Shown: positions 45,291 through 59,749, numbered from the stretch's first letter. The stretch is DNA of 64,000 bases from Flaccisagitta enflata (GCA_965153355.1 OZ231126.1:99696001-99760000); one strand, 5' to 3'. Notes: a model not told the origin generated them from the letters alone. Numbers and translations are program-made.

Positions 45291-45736
45291 GAGTTTTCTC
45301 GAGGATGACACGGTCTATGAGTCTTCAAGCGTCGTCGCGTCGCTTTAAGGTCAATTATGGCACAACGCAACAAATAAATCATCGAAAACTTGTCCCCAAA
45401 TCAAAATGAACAAAACAAAATCTAGTTATTGAAAAAAAGAGAAAAGAACAATAACATTCATCGGAATTAAAAGACGACTGAAATTGAAGACTTTGTTGAT
45501 TCGATTATGACGGAATTGTTTTTTTATAATGAAATTTATCGATGTGGGTAATAGATTGAATTTTGTGGATTAAATTCTGGTGCGCGTTCTCTATTATATA
45601 ACAATGATCAAATGAAAAATCGAAAAGTAAACGAAGGTCATATAACTTTATGCCATACGTTTAAATGTAAAAGGAAAAAAGTTTAAAAAAGTTCTTTTTC
45701 CCTCTTAAATTTCGTTTTTATTTTAAAAGTCTGGGC
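45291..45736. other. No gene seen
   Basis: A/T-rich, no frame or repeat to support. Confidence 0.4.
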
Positions 45737-45845
45737 CGCCAAAAAACAAAAACAAAAACAAAAACAAAAACAAAAACAAAAACAAAAACAAAAACAAAAA
45801 CAAAAACAAAAACAAAAACAAAAACAAAAACAAAAACAAAAACAT
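45737..45845. repeat. (CAAAAA)n hexanucleotide repeat
   Basis: About 18 pure units. Confidence 0.95.
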
Positions 45846-46261
45846 TGTTTCAACTCTTAACATTCTATTTTTTTTCTTAAAATTTCATTTTTTCTTGAGG
45901 AACAATCATCTGCTGTGAAACTGATTCGGAAAATAAGACAGTATTTGCTTCTAACGTGAAGAAATTGACGCTGTGATTGTTTTTATCTGTTCTACACAAA
46001 CAAAAACTTGAAATGTCATAGAACCTACATATATGTACCAGTATTGGCTTTCATTGACCATATCACGCGCGTTGACCCCCCCCCCCCCAAAAAAAAATGA
46101 GTAAATATAGTAATAAAAATAAGCGAATGAAAGACTAATGAGCGGAGGTGTTGTGAGGATGACTTAATAGAAAGCAAGAAAAAAAGAAACGAAGAAGCAA
46201 AGAAAGAAAGAAACGAAAAGAAAGAAAGAGTGAAGGAAAGTTGGAAAAAATAAAAAGTAAA

Positions 46262-46431
<170 letters not shown>

Positions 46432-46470
46432 TAGAAAAGGCGAAACACCCCACCCATACAATCAACAGCC

Positions 46471-46644
46471 ATGGCGTTGGATCGTTTTACTTCTAAACTG
46501 CCAGCGTTCCATTCTTGTTGTCCCAACGCTGCGGAATTCTTATGGGGAAAAATGGACAAACTACGAATGGATCATTTGACAGGAAGAACTGTCAGAAGAA
46601 GAAGGTCCATCAGTCTGGAGAGCGCGCTCGCGGAATCCAAAAAG
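46471..46644 (+). CDS. Possible first coding exon of an unknown gene
   Basis: ATG in a strong context (G at -3, G at +4) opens 58 codons of mixed composition, ending exactly at AAAAAG|GTATGT, a good donor, in phase 0. The peptide is basic and has RRRRSIS, a possible basophilic-kinase site, and Leu/Ala-rich LESALAES. I recognise no domain. No partner exon is visible downstream within the repeat-rich DNA, so this could be a lone gene fragment or chance. Confidence 0.3.
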
Positions 46645-46753
46645 GTATGTTTATTAGGCTGGGCTCAATTTGGACATTTGAATCAAAATTCATTTCCAAG
46701 CACTTTTCGTGTTCCACTTGCTTAACTAGAGCCCAGTCTAAATGGAAAAATTG

Positions 46754-46832
46754 ATTTGAACATGATCCAATCAATGCTGTGGTTGAACATGATCTAATCA
46801 ATACTGTAGCTGATCTAATCAATGCTGTAGTT
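46754..46832. repeat. 27-bp tandem repeat, three units
   Basis: GATCTAATCAATGCTGTAG with variants. Confidence 0.7.
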
Positions 46833-46861
46833 GTATGGAATTGAAGGCGGAAGTTATGATA

Positions 46862-47168
46862 GTCCAGGATTTACAGAAAAGGACTCGGCGACTTTGGAAG
46901 AAAGCCTGAAAATTTGGATACAGGGTCAGTTTTTTGTGCTGAAGAAGACTAGATGGGGTACATGTCTGATTTTTTAGTGTACCTCATAAAAAAACGCGTT
47001 TTAAAAAAAAAAAAAAATAACTTTGAAGTTGCACTGACGCCCAACGAATCAACGGATCGCCATAAAATTTTAGGTAAAGAAAAATATGCCTTTTTTTCTA
47101 CTTGTATGCAAATTTTTAGGCTTTCTTCCAAAGATGCCAAGATCTATTCTTTTATTCCTTTTAGAGAC
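46862..47168. mobile_element. Foldback B, short deleted copy (307 bp)
   Basis: Left end GTCCAGGATTTACAG and AAGGACTCGGCG; right end CCAAGATCTATTC...TTTTAGAGAC; TA on both sides. The middle 1.7 kb is gone, as in an internal-deletion MITE. Confidence 0.7.
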
Positions 47169-47308
47169 TATGAGATTCATTTCTTCCATTGTCATTCTAT
47201 GCGACCTCAGCATTGATTACGGAGTGCCTAGATCAAGTCCAAATCGAATTTCCATGCAGATTAGGTTTTGGGTACACAAATGGAACATGAAAAGTGCTTG
47301 AAAACCAT

Positions 47309-47524
47309 TTTTAGTTGCGGACACGCAACTCTATAAGAGGCTTTGTCCGTCCGTCCGTCCGTCCGTCCGTCTGTCCATCCATCCGTCCGTCCGTCCGTCC
47401 GTCTGTCCGTCCGTCCATCCGTCCGTCCGTCCGTCCGTCAGCACGAGTCGATAAGTGAGAAAACGCGCATTTCCGCCCCTGCCCACCCGTCCGCAACTGG
47501 TGGCCGTGTATCCGGCCTTGTTCT
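47309..47524 (-). mobile_element. Family A, GCACGAGTC subfamily, with a CCGT array
   Basis: Hairpin TTGCGGACACGCAA, about 20 CCGT units (47345-47440), GCACGAGTCGATAAGTGAG, GTGTATCCGGCCTTGTT. Confidence 0.7.
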
Positions 47525-47740
47525 TTTGTATGCCCATATTGTGCCCACTCTATGTAAAATGTTTATGAATGATCATGAAAAGGATTTCGGATACTAACTT
47601 CTTCGCTCTCTCTACCATATTCCCTATGCTCTACCACATTTTACCGTTACTGCGATTATAACATGGAAGATAACAATATACTGAATCATGATTTAGGGAA
47701 AAAAGTGCCCATTTCTTTGCCTGTTTTCGTCTTACATTCT

Positions 47741-48349
<609 letters not shown>

Positions 48350-48404
<55 letters not shown>
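48350..48404. repeat. (GA)n microsatellite
   Basis: Pure GA. Confidence 0.95.
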
Positions 48405-48406
<2 letters not shown>

Positions 48407-48459
48407 ATACATGTACTTGCTCAAGAACAAACTGTCTTGGTATCATCTGTCTTGTTAAC

Positions 48460-48700
48460 TTATAGCCGAGGATTGACCTAATCCTAAGGGCATTTCAGCA
48501 TTTTTTGAAAATTTTTTGTTAATCTTTTGTTTCTTTTTGACCAAGTCAAGTTTCAAATAATCCACTAATCAAATGTAATCCACTAGAAGCAAATTTTAAC
48601 AAACGATTTTGGCCCGTATGGGCAACATCAGTCCACATGGCGGGAACAGCCATATTGGTACACCCATAATGTGATATACTGAGAGGCGCCTCATGAAATA
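48460..48700 (-). other. Probable 3' untranslated region of the LINE
   Basis: Follows the endonuclease stop; no polyA tail or target duplication can be defined. Confidence 0.35.
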
Positions 48701-49275
48701 TCATTTTTTGGCCAGGACAGATCGCATCATCTTTTTACTACCCAAGAGGGTGATCTTCTGGCACATTTCTTTACAGAGTTTAGCAGGGATCCTCTTTTGG
48801 TAAATGCTAAAGTTTTGCAATATGACCCCCAATCGACCAACCACTATAGGAATCACCTCACACTCACAGTCCCACAGTTTTCCCAATTCAACACGCAGAG
48901 CTCCATATTTCGACTTTTTCTCATTCTCTTTAGCCTCAACATTGGCATCAGAGGGGCAGCTTATGTCTATAATGTACGTTTTTCTGTTCTCCTTATCTCT
49001 AATTACAATGTCCGGCCTGTTAGCTCCGACAGCTCGGTCTGTACTAATGATCACATCCCAGAGTATTTCCACTCTTTTATCCATGATTACTTCCTCAGGT
49101 TTGTGTAAGTGCCATTTGTTTTCAGCTGGGAACCTGAAGGATTTGCAAATCTCGTGGTGGATATATCTGGCAACATTATTATGCCTTTCCAAATATTCTT
49201 TTTTTTTGCCAATGTGTCACACCCCGCAAGAATATGGGAAGTTCTTTCACTCTCTTTATGACAGATTCGACACAA
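48701..49275 (-). pseudogene. R2-clade LINE: C-terminal restriction-like endonuclease, frameshifted
   Basis: In order along the minus strand: a zinc motif C-x2-C-x8-H-x4-C (CRIC ... H-ILAG-C), an RHNNV motif, and PD-x14-D (PDIVI ... IIDIS) followed by GALRVELGKLW. This is the signature of the restriction-like endonuclease at the end of site-specific and related non-LTR retrotransposons (R2, NeSL and relatives), which nicks target DNA. The frame shifts by one base in a run of nine A (T9 at 49199-49207 on the plus strand), separating the zinc motif from RHNNV. The reverse transcriptase is absent: the fragment is 5'-truncated close to the GA repeat at 49331, as is common for LINEs. TGA ends it at 48701-48703. 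Confidence 0.85.
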
Positions 49276-49330
49276 GTAGACTCAATACTTTTTACAATAA
49301 ATTTTTCATGCGTCAGGGTAAAAATTGCGA

Positions 49331-49466
<136 letters not shown>

Positions 49467-49683
49467 TTTTCCAGAAACAATTCACGCGCAAGAAGAAAAA
49501 AATGAAGGGCAATAAAAGGGAAAAACCACTTGGAGTCAAAGAACAGGGAAGGAAGCACTCACAAATAAAAGGAAGGAGAGAGGTGAGAACCAAAGCTAAG
49601 GAAAGACTCAGAGACAAAGAATATTCAAAGCATTAAATCAGGAAGAAGGAGAGAAAAAAAAGTCCATTAGAACAACGTCGCGT

Positions 49684-49960
49684 GCAACAGAAAAAAAATT
49701 GTCTTACGGAAAAGAACAAGTGACGCAGGGTCACAATATCGTTACGGTCGGGTGGGCAGGGGCGTCCAAGCTCCATCCACACATCAACCCCACCCTCGCC
49801 CACACAAACTTAAATAAATAGTATCTAAACGCTTGTTTTTTCCACATTTCAACTCAATCACCACGGATGGACAGACCGAAGGACAGACCGACGGACGGAC
49901 AGACCGACGGGCTGATGGACGGACAAAGCCTCTGATAGAGTTGCGTGTCCGCAACTAAAA
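49684..49960 (+). mobile_element. Family A, GACGCGGGTCAC left-end type
   Basis: ACAAGTGACGCAGGGTCACA, GGTGGGCAGGGGCGTCCAA, GGACAGACCGACGG units, GAGTTGCGTGTCCGCAACTA. Confidence 0.6.
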
Positions 49961-50029
49961 AGACAAAAGTAGACAAGTAAACAATTCTTTGAGTTCGACT
50001 CAGAAATCTCTGATGACCAAAAAAAGAAA

Positions 50030-51300
50030 AACAAGGTCATTAGACCTAAGTCGCGCGCGTCGGCACTTTCAGAAACAGTCAGGCAGACAGACAGACAGAC
50101 AGAAACGATTTTTTTCAAAACGGCATTTCACACAGCTATTTACTACTCCAAGCTTCTTCTCCACTATTCAGACATGAAAAATGCGATAAAAAGACATTAA
50201 AACGACTTTGTGACGGACGGACCGGGTGGTCGGATGGATTGATCGATGGACAGATGGACGGACGGACGGATGCCACTAAGGGCCACGGATTGCGCTAGAT
50301 GGCTCCTTGGGTATTTTGGTGAAAATTTTCATCTCTGCTATATGACTCAAACTATGTAAAATGGTCATGGTAGCATTTGAGCATATATTACCGGTCCATA
50401 TGACAGGTTTTATGGCAATTTAGAGTGAAAAAAGGCGACCTAAGTGGACATTACTACGAAAAATGCTAAATTTCAAGAAAAATCAATGAATTTTATGGAT
50501 TATCTGTTAAGATTACAAAAAGCTCATGATATCTTCAATATTAGATTGGATTCCTTCATTAATGTTTGAATATCTGGAAAACTTTAAAAAATCATTATTT
50601 TTTACATTTTTAGCACTACTGAATTAGTCTACTATTACTGCATATTTGAACTAATTTGCATGCTTTTATTACCCTATAAATATAAAAAATCGCACAAGGA
50701 CGCATAATGAGCCACCTATGCCAAAATGTAGTTCAAGGGGTCCTGAATCCATAATGCTATGGCTCAAGCGGGCCTTCGACGTCCAAATTGCGATTTTCTT
50801 GGCCTAAAATGGACAAGTAATAATGTGGATAAAAATGAAAATCTATATTTGATTGAAAGAAAAATGAGCAAAATGAGCTAAATGAGCAAAAAAATGATTT
50901 TTTTTTGAGCACCTTATCAAGGCATCTTATTGAACAAAGACAAAAATTTAATTAAATTGGTCAAAACATTAGACAATTCAAATACTAGATGTAAGAGAGC
51001 TTAGCAGTATTTTTTAGCTTTATTTTCTCAAATTTCTCTTTTTTTGTACTCTAAGCTCATAAAGCTCTTAATCCAATAGAAATGAGTCAATAATGGATAT
51101 GTATAGTTTCATTACATCTGAAAATATGCAGAAAAATGTTTTTCACTCTTTATATTTCATAAGGAATAATGTAATGGAAAAGATGTAATGTTAATCCCCA
51201 ATGAGCCACCTAGCGCACAATGCAGCCCACAGTGGGATGGATGGATGGTCGGATGGATGAATGACCGACCTGCGAGACCGTGAAGCACGTGACTTAAAAC
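50030..51300 (+). mobile_element. Family A, third subfamily, carrying element M
   Basis: ACAAGGTCATTAGACCTAAG, CAGGCAGACAGACAGACAG, then GATG/GACG units split by M, then GATGGATGGTCGG and GCGAGACCGTGAAGCACG at the right. Confidence 0.55.
50273..51235. mobile_element. Foldback element M (963 bp)
   Basis: CCACTAAGGGCC...GCGCTAGATGGCTCC faces GAGCCACCTAGCGC...CCCACAGTGG. GATG flanks both ends, but these lie in a GGAT-type repeat, so the duplication is uncertain. Confidence 0.55.
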
Positions 51301-51940
51301 AGGAAATTACGAGATCAGGTTTATGACAAAGATCATCAATGAACGATACAGAAATGCCTAGAGGGAATTCATAGTTATTCGCTCGACATTATCACAGAAA
51401 TTTATCACAGTTACTCACATGCGGCAATTTCACATGTGTCATAATCATCACACACAAAATTTATCACTTTTATTGCAATCGACAACGATGAGTGAGTCCG
51501 ACGCCCCCCCCCCCCAAAAAAAAAAAAAAACTACGCCCCGCCTCCATTACTGCGCCCTTAACGGTGCCTCGCCTCTAAACAACAGGATACATAGGGCAGA
51601 AAATAAAGCAGTTTTTTGTGATGTTAAAAGACCCAGCTGTGATATTGACTCGCCTTTTTAGGTCATTTCATAGTGAGTTTCCTTTTAAAAAATAGATTTG
51701 ATAATTTGATTCATTTGATAATAAGATAAAATGATGAGGTGGGGTTGAATGATGAAAAATAGACCAGAAATATCATTTGAAAAATCTCAATCGTTGAGAA
51801 AATTTTCAAGATCTCACAAAATAGTGGTAAGAAATGAATTCCACCTAAATTCATTTTTAGCGTGCAATTTTTCCGGCACATGATACTTTTTCATATCATG
51901 AAAATGAAAGAATGAATAGTTCCCCCTCTTGAATAGTAAA
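51301..51940. other. No gene seen
   Basis: C and A homopolymers at 51505-51530; otherwise ordinary. Confidence 0.4.
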
Positions 51941-51941
51941 C

Positions 51942-52088
51942 AAGGCCGGATACACAACAATCCAGTCGCGGACGGTTGGGCAGGAGCAGTGATGAGAAAA
52001 CCGCTTTCAATAAAAAAGTTACGGACCAACAGACCGACGGACGATCCGACACGGCAGGGTGTAGAGTTGCGTGTCCGCAACCAAAAAT
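51942..52088 (+). mobile_element. Family A, compact copy
   Basis: ACAAGGCCGGATACACAACA, GTCGCGGACGGTTGGGCAGG, GACCGACGGACG, GTTGCGTGTCCGCAACCAAAAA-type end. Confidence 0.65.
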
Positions 52089-52559
52089 ATTTCATCCCAT
52101 CAAGAGGTCCCGCCGTAGTTCTCTGCGTCGTTGACAGTATGCATAGTGTTAAGCAATACGCACAGGCTGCAAACGCACATTACGTAATTCGATTATTGGT
52201 TTTATAATCGGCTGGCTCAGCTTTGGAGATTTGTTCAACGGCAGTTGTTCCAAAATCCTTTTATTGATCGATGAACGGGAATCGATTGATCAAGTGACGT
52301 CATGCTCCATTTTATAAGGCTTCGCGCTCCATTCAAGAATAAATCACTTTATTTCTTTTCACTTGATTTGCTTTTCGTTCCATTACATGGAGCGTTGTAT
52401 AACTATTTCCATATACAGTTACTCCCCTCTATAACGGAACCAAGAGTCTCTTCAAGTTATACCCTTTATTCATTAAAATGGTATTTACAAAAATATGCCT
52501 ATAACAAGAGAAATCTGTTGGTTCCTTGGCACCGGTTTTTGCGAAGTTCCATTTATTTT
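52089..52559. other. No gene seen
   Basis: Ordinary sequence; no supported feature. Confidence 0.4.
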
Positions 52560-55500
52560 AGGGACCACCAAACAAGTCGATCACAAGGTTTTGCACTCTT
52601 TTACAAACTCAATCGCACTCATTTTCATGTGAGTCATACTCAAGGTTTTTGCACTCTTTTACAAACTTAATCAGACTCCCTCTTCATGTGAGTCACTTTT
52701 CGTTGTAACAAACTCAAGGTTTTTACATTCTTTACAAACTCAATTGCACCCCATTTCTATGTGAGTCGTACTCAAGGTTTTGGCACTGTTTTACAGGGGT
52801 GTATATAATTGAGTCACTTTTGATTTCCCCCCCCCTGCCTCCGACTTTCTTCCCCGCGACACAACGCGTCACGTCTCGAAATCTATGATTTTGTTCCCCA
52901 TAGAGCTATAAAATAGTGTGCTTAAGGTTTGAATAATGTTGAATTGTTTTTAACTAACTCGTTTTTATGATTTGGTGCTGTCAAAATTAAGATTTTCCCC
53001 AAATTTTCTTTTATTCTCATTTCCCCTTTGGTGTCCTTCCCCATCTCCAAACCCTTTGTTCCCCCCCCCATCAGGAAAACTCATTTATATACAGGCCTGT
53101 TCTTTTACAAACTCAATCAGACTCCCTTTCCATGTAAGCCATACTCATGGTTTATACACTCTTTACAAACTCAATTGCACTCCCTTTCCATATGCGTCCT
53201 ACTCAAGGTTTTTGAGCTCTTTTACAAACTCAATCAGACTCCCTTTCCATGTCAGTCATATTTAAGGTTCTTATACTCTTTACAAACTCAATCGCACTCC
53301 CGCTTCATGTGAGTCATACTCAAGGTTTTCACACTCTTTTACAAACTCAATCCCACTCCCTCTCCATGTGAGTCCTACTCAAGGTCTTTGCACTCTTTTA
53401 CAAACTCAATCACACTTCCTTTTCATGTGAGTCATACTAAAGGTTTTTGCACTCTTTTACAAACTCAATCACACTTCCTTTTCATGTGAGTCATATGTAA
53501 GGTTTTTACACTCTTTTACAAACTCAATTGCACTGCCTTTCTATGTGAGTCATACTCAAGGTTTTTACACTCATAACAAACTCAATTGCACTCCTTTTCT
53601 TAGTGAGGCATACTTAAAGTTTTTACGCTCTTTACAAATTTGATCACACTTCCTTTTCAGTTGAGTTGTACTCAAGGTTTTTGGACTCTTTTACAAACTC
53701 AATCAGACTCTCTTTCCATGTGAGTGGCTTTGCGTTGTAACAAGGACAACAGATACCAAAAAGTTTTTACACTCTTTACAAACTCAATAGCACTCCCTTT
53801 CCATGTGAGTTCTACTCAAGGTTTTTTCACTCTTTTACAAACTCAATCACAATCCATTTTCATGTGAGTCATACACAAGGTTTTTGCACTCTTTTACAAA
53901 CTCAATTGCACTTCCTTTTACTGAGTTAAACTCAAGGTTTTTGCACTCTTTTTCAAACTCAATCGTCCTCCCTTTCCATGTGAGTCCTACTAAAGGTTTT
54001 TGAGCTCTTTTACAAACTCAATCAGACTCCCTTTCCGTGTCAGTCATATTTAAGGTTCTTATACTCTTTACAAACTCAATCGCACTCCCGCTTCATGTGA
54101 GTCATACTCAAGATTTTCACACTCTTTTACAAACTCAATTCCACTCCCTTTCCTTGTGAGTCAAACTCAATGTTTTCGCACTCTTTTACAAACTCAATCA
54201 CACTTCCTTTTCATGTGAGTCATACTAAAGGTTTTTGCACTCTTTTACAAACTCAATCACACTTCCTTTTCATGTGAGTCATATGTAAGGTTTTTACACT
54301 CTTTTACAAACTCGATTGCACTGTCTTTCTATGTGAGTCATACTCAAGGTTTTTACACTCATTACAAACTCAATTGCACTCCTTTTTTTAGTGAGTCATA
54401 CTTAAGGTTTTTAAGCTCTTTACAAATTCGATCACACTTCCTTTTCAGTTGAGTTGTACTCAAGGTTTTTGGACTCTTTTACAAACTCAATCAGACTCTC
54501 TTTCCATGTGAGTGGCTTTGCGTTGTAACGAGGACAACAGTTCCAAACTCAAAGTTTTTACACTCTTTACAAACTCAAGTGCACTCCCTTTCCATGTGAG
54601 TCCTACTCAAGGTTTTTGCACTCTTTTACAAACTCAATCACACTCCATTTTCATGTGAGTCATACACAAGGTTTTTGCACTCTTTTACAAACTCAATTGC
54701 ACTTCCTTTATACAGTATGATTCATCTCGACTGTAGCATTTCATGACCGCATTGTTAAAAAAGTAATAAAGATAATCTAATTCTGAAAAAAATCTCTGTT
54801 AGGTAATGATTTGGCATTTTTTTTTTAGATAATCTAAACCCCTAAATCTTTAATGATCCAATAATCATGCTTAGCAAAACAAGCTTTCTTGTGGCTTTGT
54901 CAAAAATTTTTTTCTTAGATATACTTTAATTTTTTAAAAATTTTCAGTTTTTGAAATAAGATAGGTCTCTAATATAAAATATATTGATTTAGTTTAAGGT
55001 AAGAGTGAGAAAAATTGTAATTGGATGGAGTTTTATGAAAAAAAGAGGGGGAAATGACATTTTTCAGCATAATTTGCTACAAAGTCTTTTATGTGTAAAA
55101 AGTATCAAAATTGGATAGAAAAGTTTGGGAAATAGTTTATCATAAAATGCCAAGCATCTACTATTCATATATTTTTTTTCAGAATTGAACTGTCTCTTTT
55201 AGTTTTGGAGCAATGCCGTCGTGAAATGTTACAGTCGAGATGGATCATACTCTACCTGAGTTAAACTCAAGGTTTTTGCACTCTTTTACAAACTCAATCG
55301 TCCTCCCTTTCCATGTGAGTCCTACTCAAGGTCTTTGCACTCTTTTACAAACTCAATCGTCCTCCCTTTTCATGTGAGTCATACTCAAGGTATTTGCACT
55401 CTTTTACCAACTCAATCTTACTCCCTTTCTAATTCCATGAGAGTGAAGGTATTTGCGTTGTAATAAGGACGACAAATGCCAAACTCAAGGTCTTTGCACT

Positions 55501-55850
55501 CTTTTGCCAACTCAATCTTAATACCTTTCTAATTCCACGAGAGTGACTTTGCGTCCTAATGAGGACGATAAATGCCAGACTCAAGGTCTTTGTACTCTTT
55601 TTCCAACTCAATTGCACTCCCTTTCTAATTCCATGAGAGTAACTTTGCATCGTAATGAGGACGACAAATGCCAAACTCAAGGTCATTGCACTCTTTTACC
55701 AACTCAATTGCACTCCTTTTCTAATTCCAGGAGAGTGACTTTGCATTGTAATGAGGACGACAAATGCCAAACTCAAGGTCTTTGCACTCTTTTACCAACT
55801 CAATTGCACTCCCTTTCTGGTTCCATGAGAGTGACTTTGCGTCGTAACGA
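52560..55850. repeat. Minisatellite of about 60-bp units with a higher order of about 788 bp
   Basis: Units contain CTCTTTTACAAACTCAATC, then CACTCCC and CATGTGAGTCATACTCAAGG, all in one direction. A distinctive pair of units (TTTAAGGTTCTTATACTC) recurs at 53261 and 54049, giving the larger period. After 55430 the unit changes (GAGAGTGACTTTGC, GTAATGAGGACGACA). Interrupted by 52800-53090 and by element F. Confidence 0.9.
54713..55252. mobile_element. TA-flanked element F, copy 1 (540 bp), inside the minisatellite
   Basis: CAGTATGATTCATCTCGACT...ATTTCATGACCGCATTG and mirror; TA at 54711-54712 and 55253-55254. CAGT ends and TA suggest the pogo/mariner group. The unit at 53908-53935 shows the same site without the insertion. 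Confidence 0.85.
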
Positions 55851-55970
55851 AGACGACAGATGTCATCGAGGGATTCAAATGAGAGCTACACTCAACCAAA
55901 AGGGGCCCAAGACCGATTGGTTATACGTTCCCTCTGGAGGCCTTGTTTTTCTCCAGAGTCAGTCTTTACC

Positions 55971-56405
<435 letters not shown>

Positions 56406-56519
56406 GATGTTGATAAAGTTCTGTCGACCCTATTACTTCATTTGCCCCTATTACTTCATTTGCCGAAGACGCAGTCAGTCAAACAATAGATAGGCCCATG
56501 TACATTGAGCTGGGAGGGG

Positions 56520-56717
56520 ACAGGCATGAAACAAGTGACATGGGGTCACAATATAGTTGCGGACGAGTGGCAGGGGCATCCAACTCCAATCCACACCCCA
56601 ACTTTCAAACAAGTATCTAAAATGCTTATTTTCCCACTTTTCGACTAATGTTAAGGGACTGACGGACCGATGTACGGACAATGCCTCTTATAAAGTTGCG
56701 TGTCTGCAACTAAAAAG
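56520..56717 (+). mobile_element. Family A, GGGGTCACA left-end type
   Basis: CAAGTGACATGGGGTCACAA, GCGGACGAGTGGCAGGGGC, GACGGACCGATG, GTTGCGTGTCTGCAACTAAA. Confidence 0.6.
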
Positions 56718-56875
56718 AGAACTACAGTGTCAAGTGTGACTTAGTAATTCATTATTCACTGTCATCTGGTTAGAGTGGGCGATTGCTCTTTGTCAATTCA
56801 TTGCCAAGTTTTATTATTGTTTGATCAGTTTATTCATACAATTTTGAAGTGATGAAACCTCCATGGGTATACAAA

Positions 56876-57083
56876 CAAGTGACGCGGGGTCACAATATCG
56901 TGGCGTACAGGTGGGCAGGGGCATCCAACCCCCATCCACACCAGAACCCACCTGCAACACTCAAACATACTCAAAAGTGTTGAAAAAGGTCGTTTTCCCA
57001 CTTTTCAACTCGATCGCCATGACCAACGGACGGACGGACGGACGGACAAAGCCTCTTTTCGAGTTGCGTGTCCGCAACAAAAT
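56876..57083 (+). mobile_element. Family A, same type, next copy
   Basis: CAAGTGACGCGGGGTCACAA, GGTGGGCAGGGGCATCCAA, GACGGACGGACGGACGG, GTTGCGTGTCCGCAACAAAA. Confidence 0.6.
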
Positions 57084-57354
57084 AGGCGGGGAAAGTGGTG
57101 CAAGAGTACGGTGGCATATCATGCAACGTAAACCTTTAAAAAATGGCAACCATGCTACTGACAAATAACATATGTTACAGTACAAACACTGGAGCCAGTT
57201 TGACCACGGCTCTGCGTCATAAGTTAGAAATACTGCTTTCTTTCTAAAATGATTTCGTAGAACGTTGTGATAAGCGTTTAATTCCGAAATTTCTGCTGCC
57301 ACTCGATTTTTTCGCTTTAAAAGCTGTAATACCAAATATGGGCGATTCAGGAGG

Positions 57355-58325
<971 letters not shown>

Positions 58326-58602
58326 GAACAGTGGGTGGCATGTCACATATAGAAAACTTTTTGTAGACGAAAACTTTTTGTGGACAAAAAGTTTTCGTCA
58401 ACTGAAATCCTCAGTCGACTCGAGAAAATTGTTCCCGAAAGATTGTTTTGGTAGTTCCAATCAATACCGAGAAATTGATTCTTAATCGACTAACGTTTTG
58501 GCTTTCGAAACGCGTGAGGAGATGAATACATCGCGAATGATTCTGTTTATCATTTTTATCATCATGGCTACACTCGACATTGCCGCGTTAGATGAAACAA
58601 GG

Positions 58603-58607
<5 letters not shown>

Positions 58608-58693
<86 letters not shown>
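58608..58693. repeat. (CA)n microsatellite
   Basis: CA with short GCAC interruptions. Confidence 0.95.
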
Positions 58694-58697
<4 letters not shown>

Positions 58698-58730
58698 GTA
58701 CAGGCAGACAGACAGACAGACAAACAAACA

Positions 58731-58868
58731 AACAAGACCGGATACATAGCAAGGCAGTCGTGGACTGTTGGGCAAAAAAAAACAAAAAAAAACTCGCAAT
58801 TAATAAATGTTATGGACCGTCGGACCGACCGACCGACCAATATAGCAAGGTGTAGTCGCGACTAAAAA
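58731..58868 (+). mobile_element. Family A, diverged
   Basis: CAAGACCGGATACATAGCAA at the left, GACCGACCGACC, then GGTGTAGTCGCGACTAAAAA with part of the hairpin lost. Confidence 0.5.
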
Positions 58869-59002
58869 GAAAGATGCCCCTGCCCATCCGCACGCAACAA
58901 ATTAGTTTCGCTTACTCAATCTCATTATACATGCATATGAAGCATTCAAATTAAGAATGCCCTTTTATTTCCATGTCTAAACATGTTTCCGTCGCTTATT
59001 AG

Positions 59003-59100
59003 TATCGGTTACGCAACTCTATAAGAGGCTTTGTCCGTTTGTTGGTCCATCTGCTGGTCCGTGATGATTGCGTTTAAAAGTGTGAAAACGCGAACTTATG
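59003..59100 (-). mobile_element. Family A fragment
   Basis: TTACGCAACTCTATAAGAGG, GTCCGTTTGTTGGTCC, AAAAGTGTGAAAACGCG. Confidence 0.45.
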
Positions 59101-59195
59101 ACACTGCAGTTATGATTGTCCATGTATGTGAAAGAGCATGAAATGGAAAAGGGTGTGAATGGGGGTTGTATACCTCTGCTTACCAGTCAAACAAA

Positions 59196-59322
59196 AACAC
59201 TAACAAGGCCAAGTAGGCCAATAAGGTGCGACGCGTGGATCTTTGAACGAATGCGTTACCCGACCGACAGACCAACCAACGGACACAGCCAGTTATAGAG
59301 GTGCTTTGTCGCACCTAAAAAC
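59196..59322 (+). mobile_element. Family A variant with a GGTGCG hairpin
   Basis: ACAAGGCCAAGTAGGCCAA, GACCGACAGACC, GGTGC-TTTGTC-GCACC then TAAAAA: hairpin kept, stem sequence changed. Confidence 0.5.
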
Positions 59323-59743
59323 ATGACACCGTATCAGTTGTTCAAGAAAGCATAAAATCTTGAGAGCATTTTCAATTCGTAACAAAACATCACTACAATT
59401 CAGTACATATTCTTTGAATGAATAAATGGTTCATTGAATCAAATAAGTCTTTCGATGCACGTGATTCCTAATGCTTTGGGTCAGTCATTACTCATTAGTC
59501 GTCTTCGTTGGAGCCGGAGGATTCAAATTGCAAGAGACGACTTCTTATTGGTGGCGGTGGCGGTTGTTGCTGTTCCTTTGAGACACCCTGCGGCCCTGCT
59601 TGCTGGGATCGCATCCTAGCGTGGGTTGGTCGAACCTTAAAACAACGATTGGTTGGTTGGGGTGTGTTCCGTTGAAGCTAAACTATCTTATACACATCAA
59701 TGTTTTCATCATTCCGTTGTTTCTGCGTTACACCAACAGTATA
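59323..59743. other. No gene seen
   Basis: A GGTGGCGGTGGCGG-like stretch near 59555 only. Confidence 0.4.
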
Positions 59744-59749
59744 GCCATA

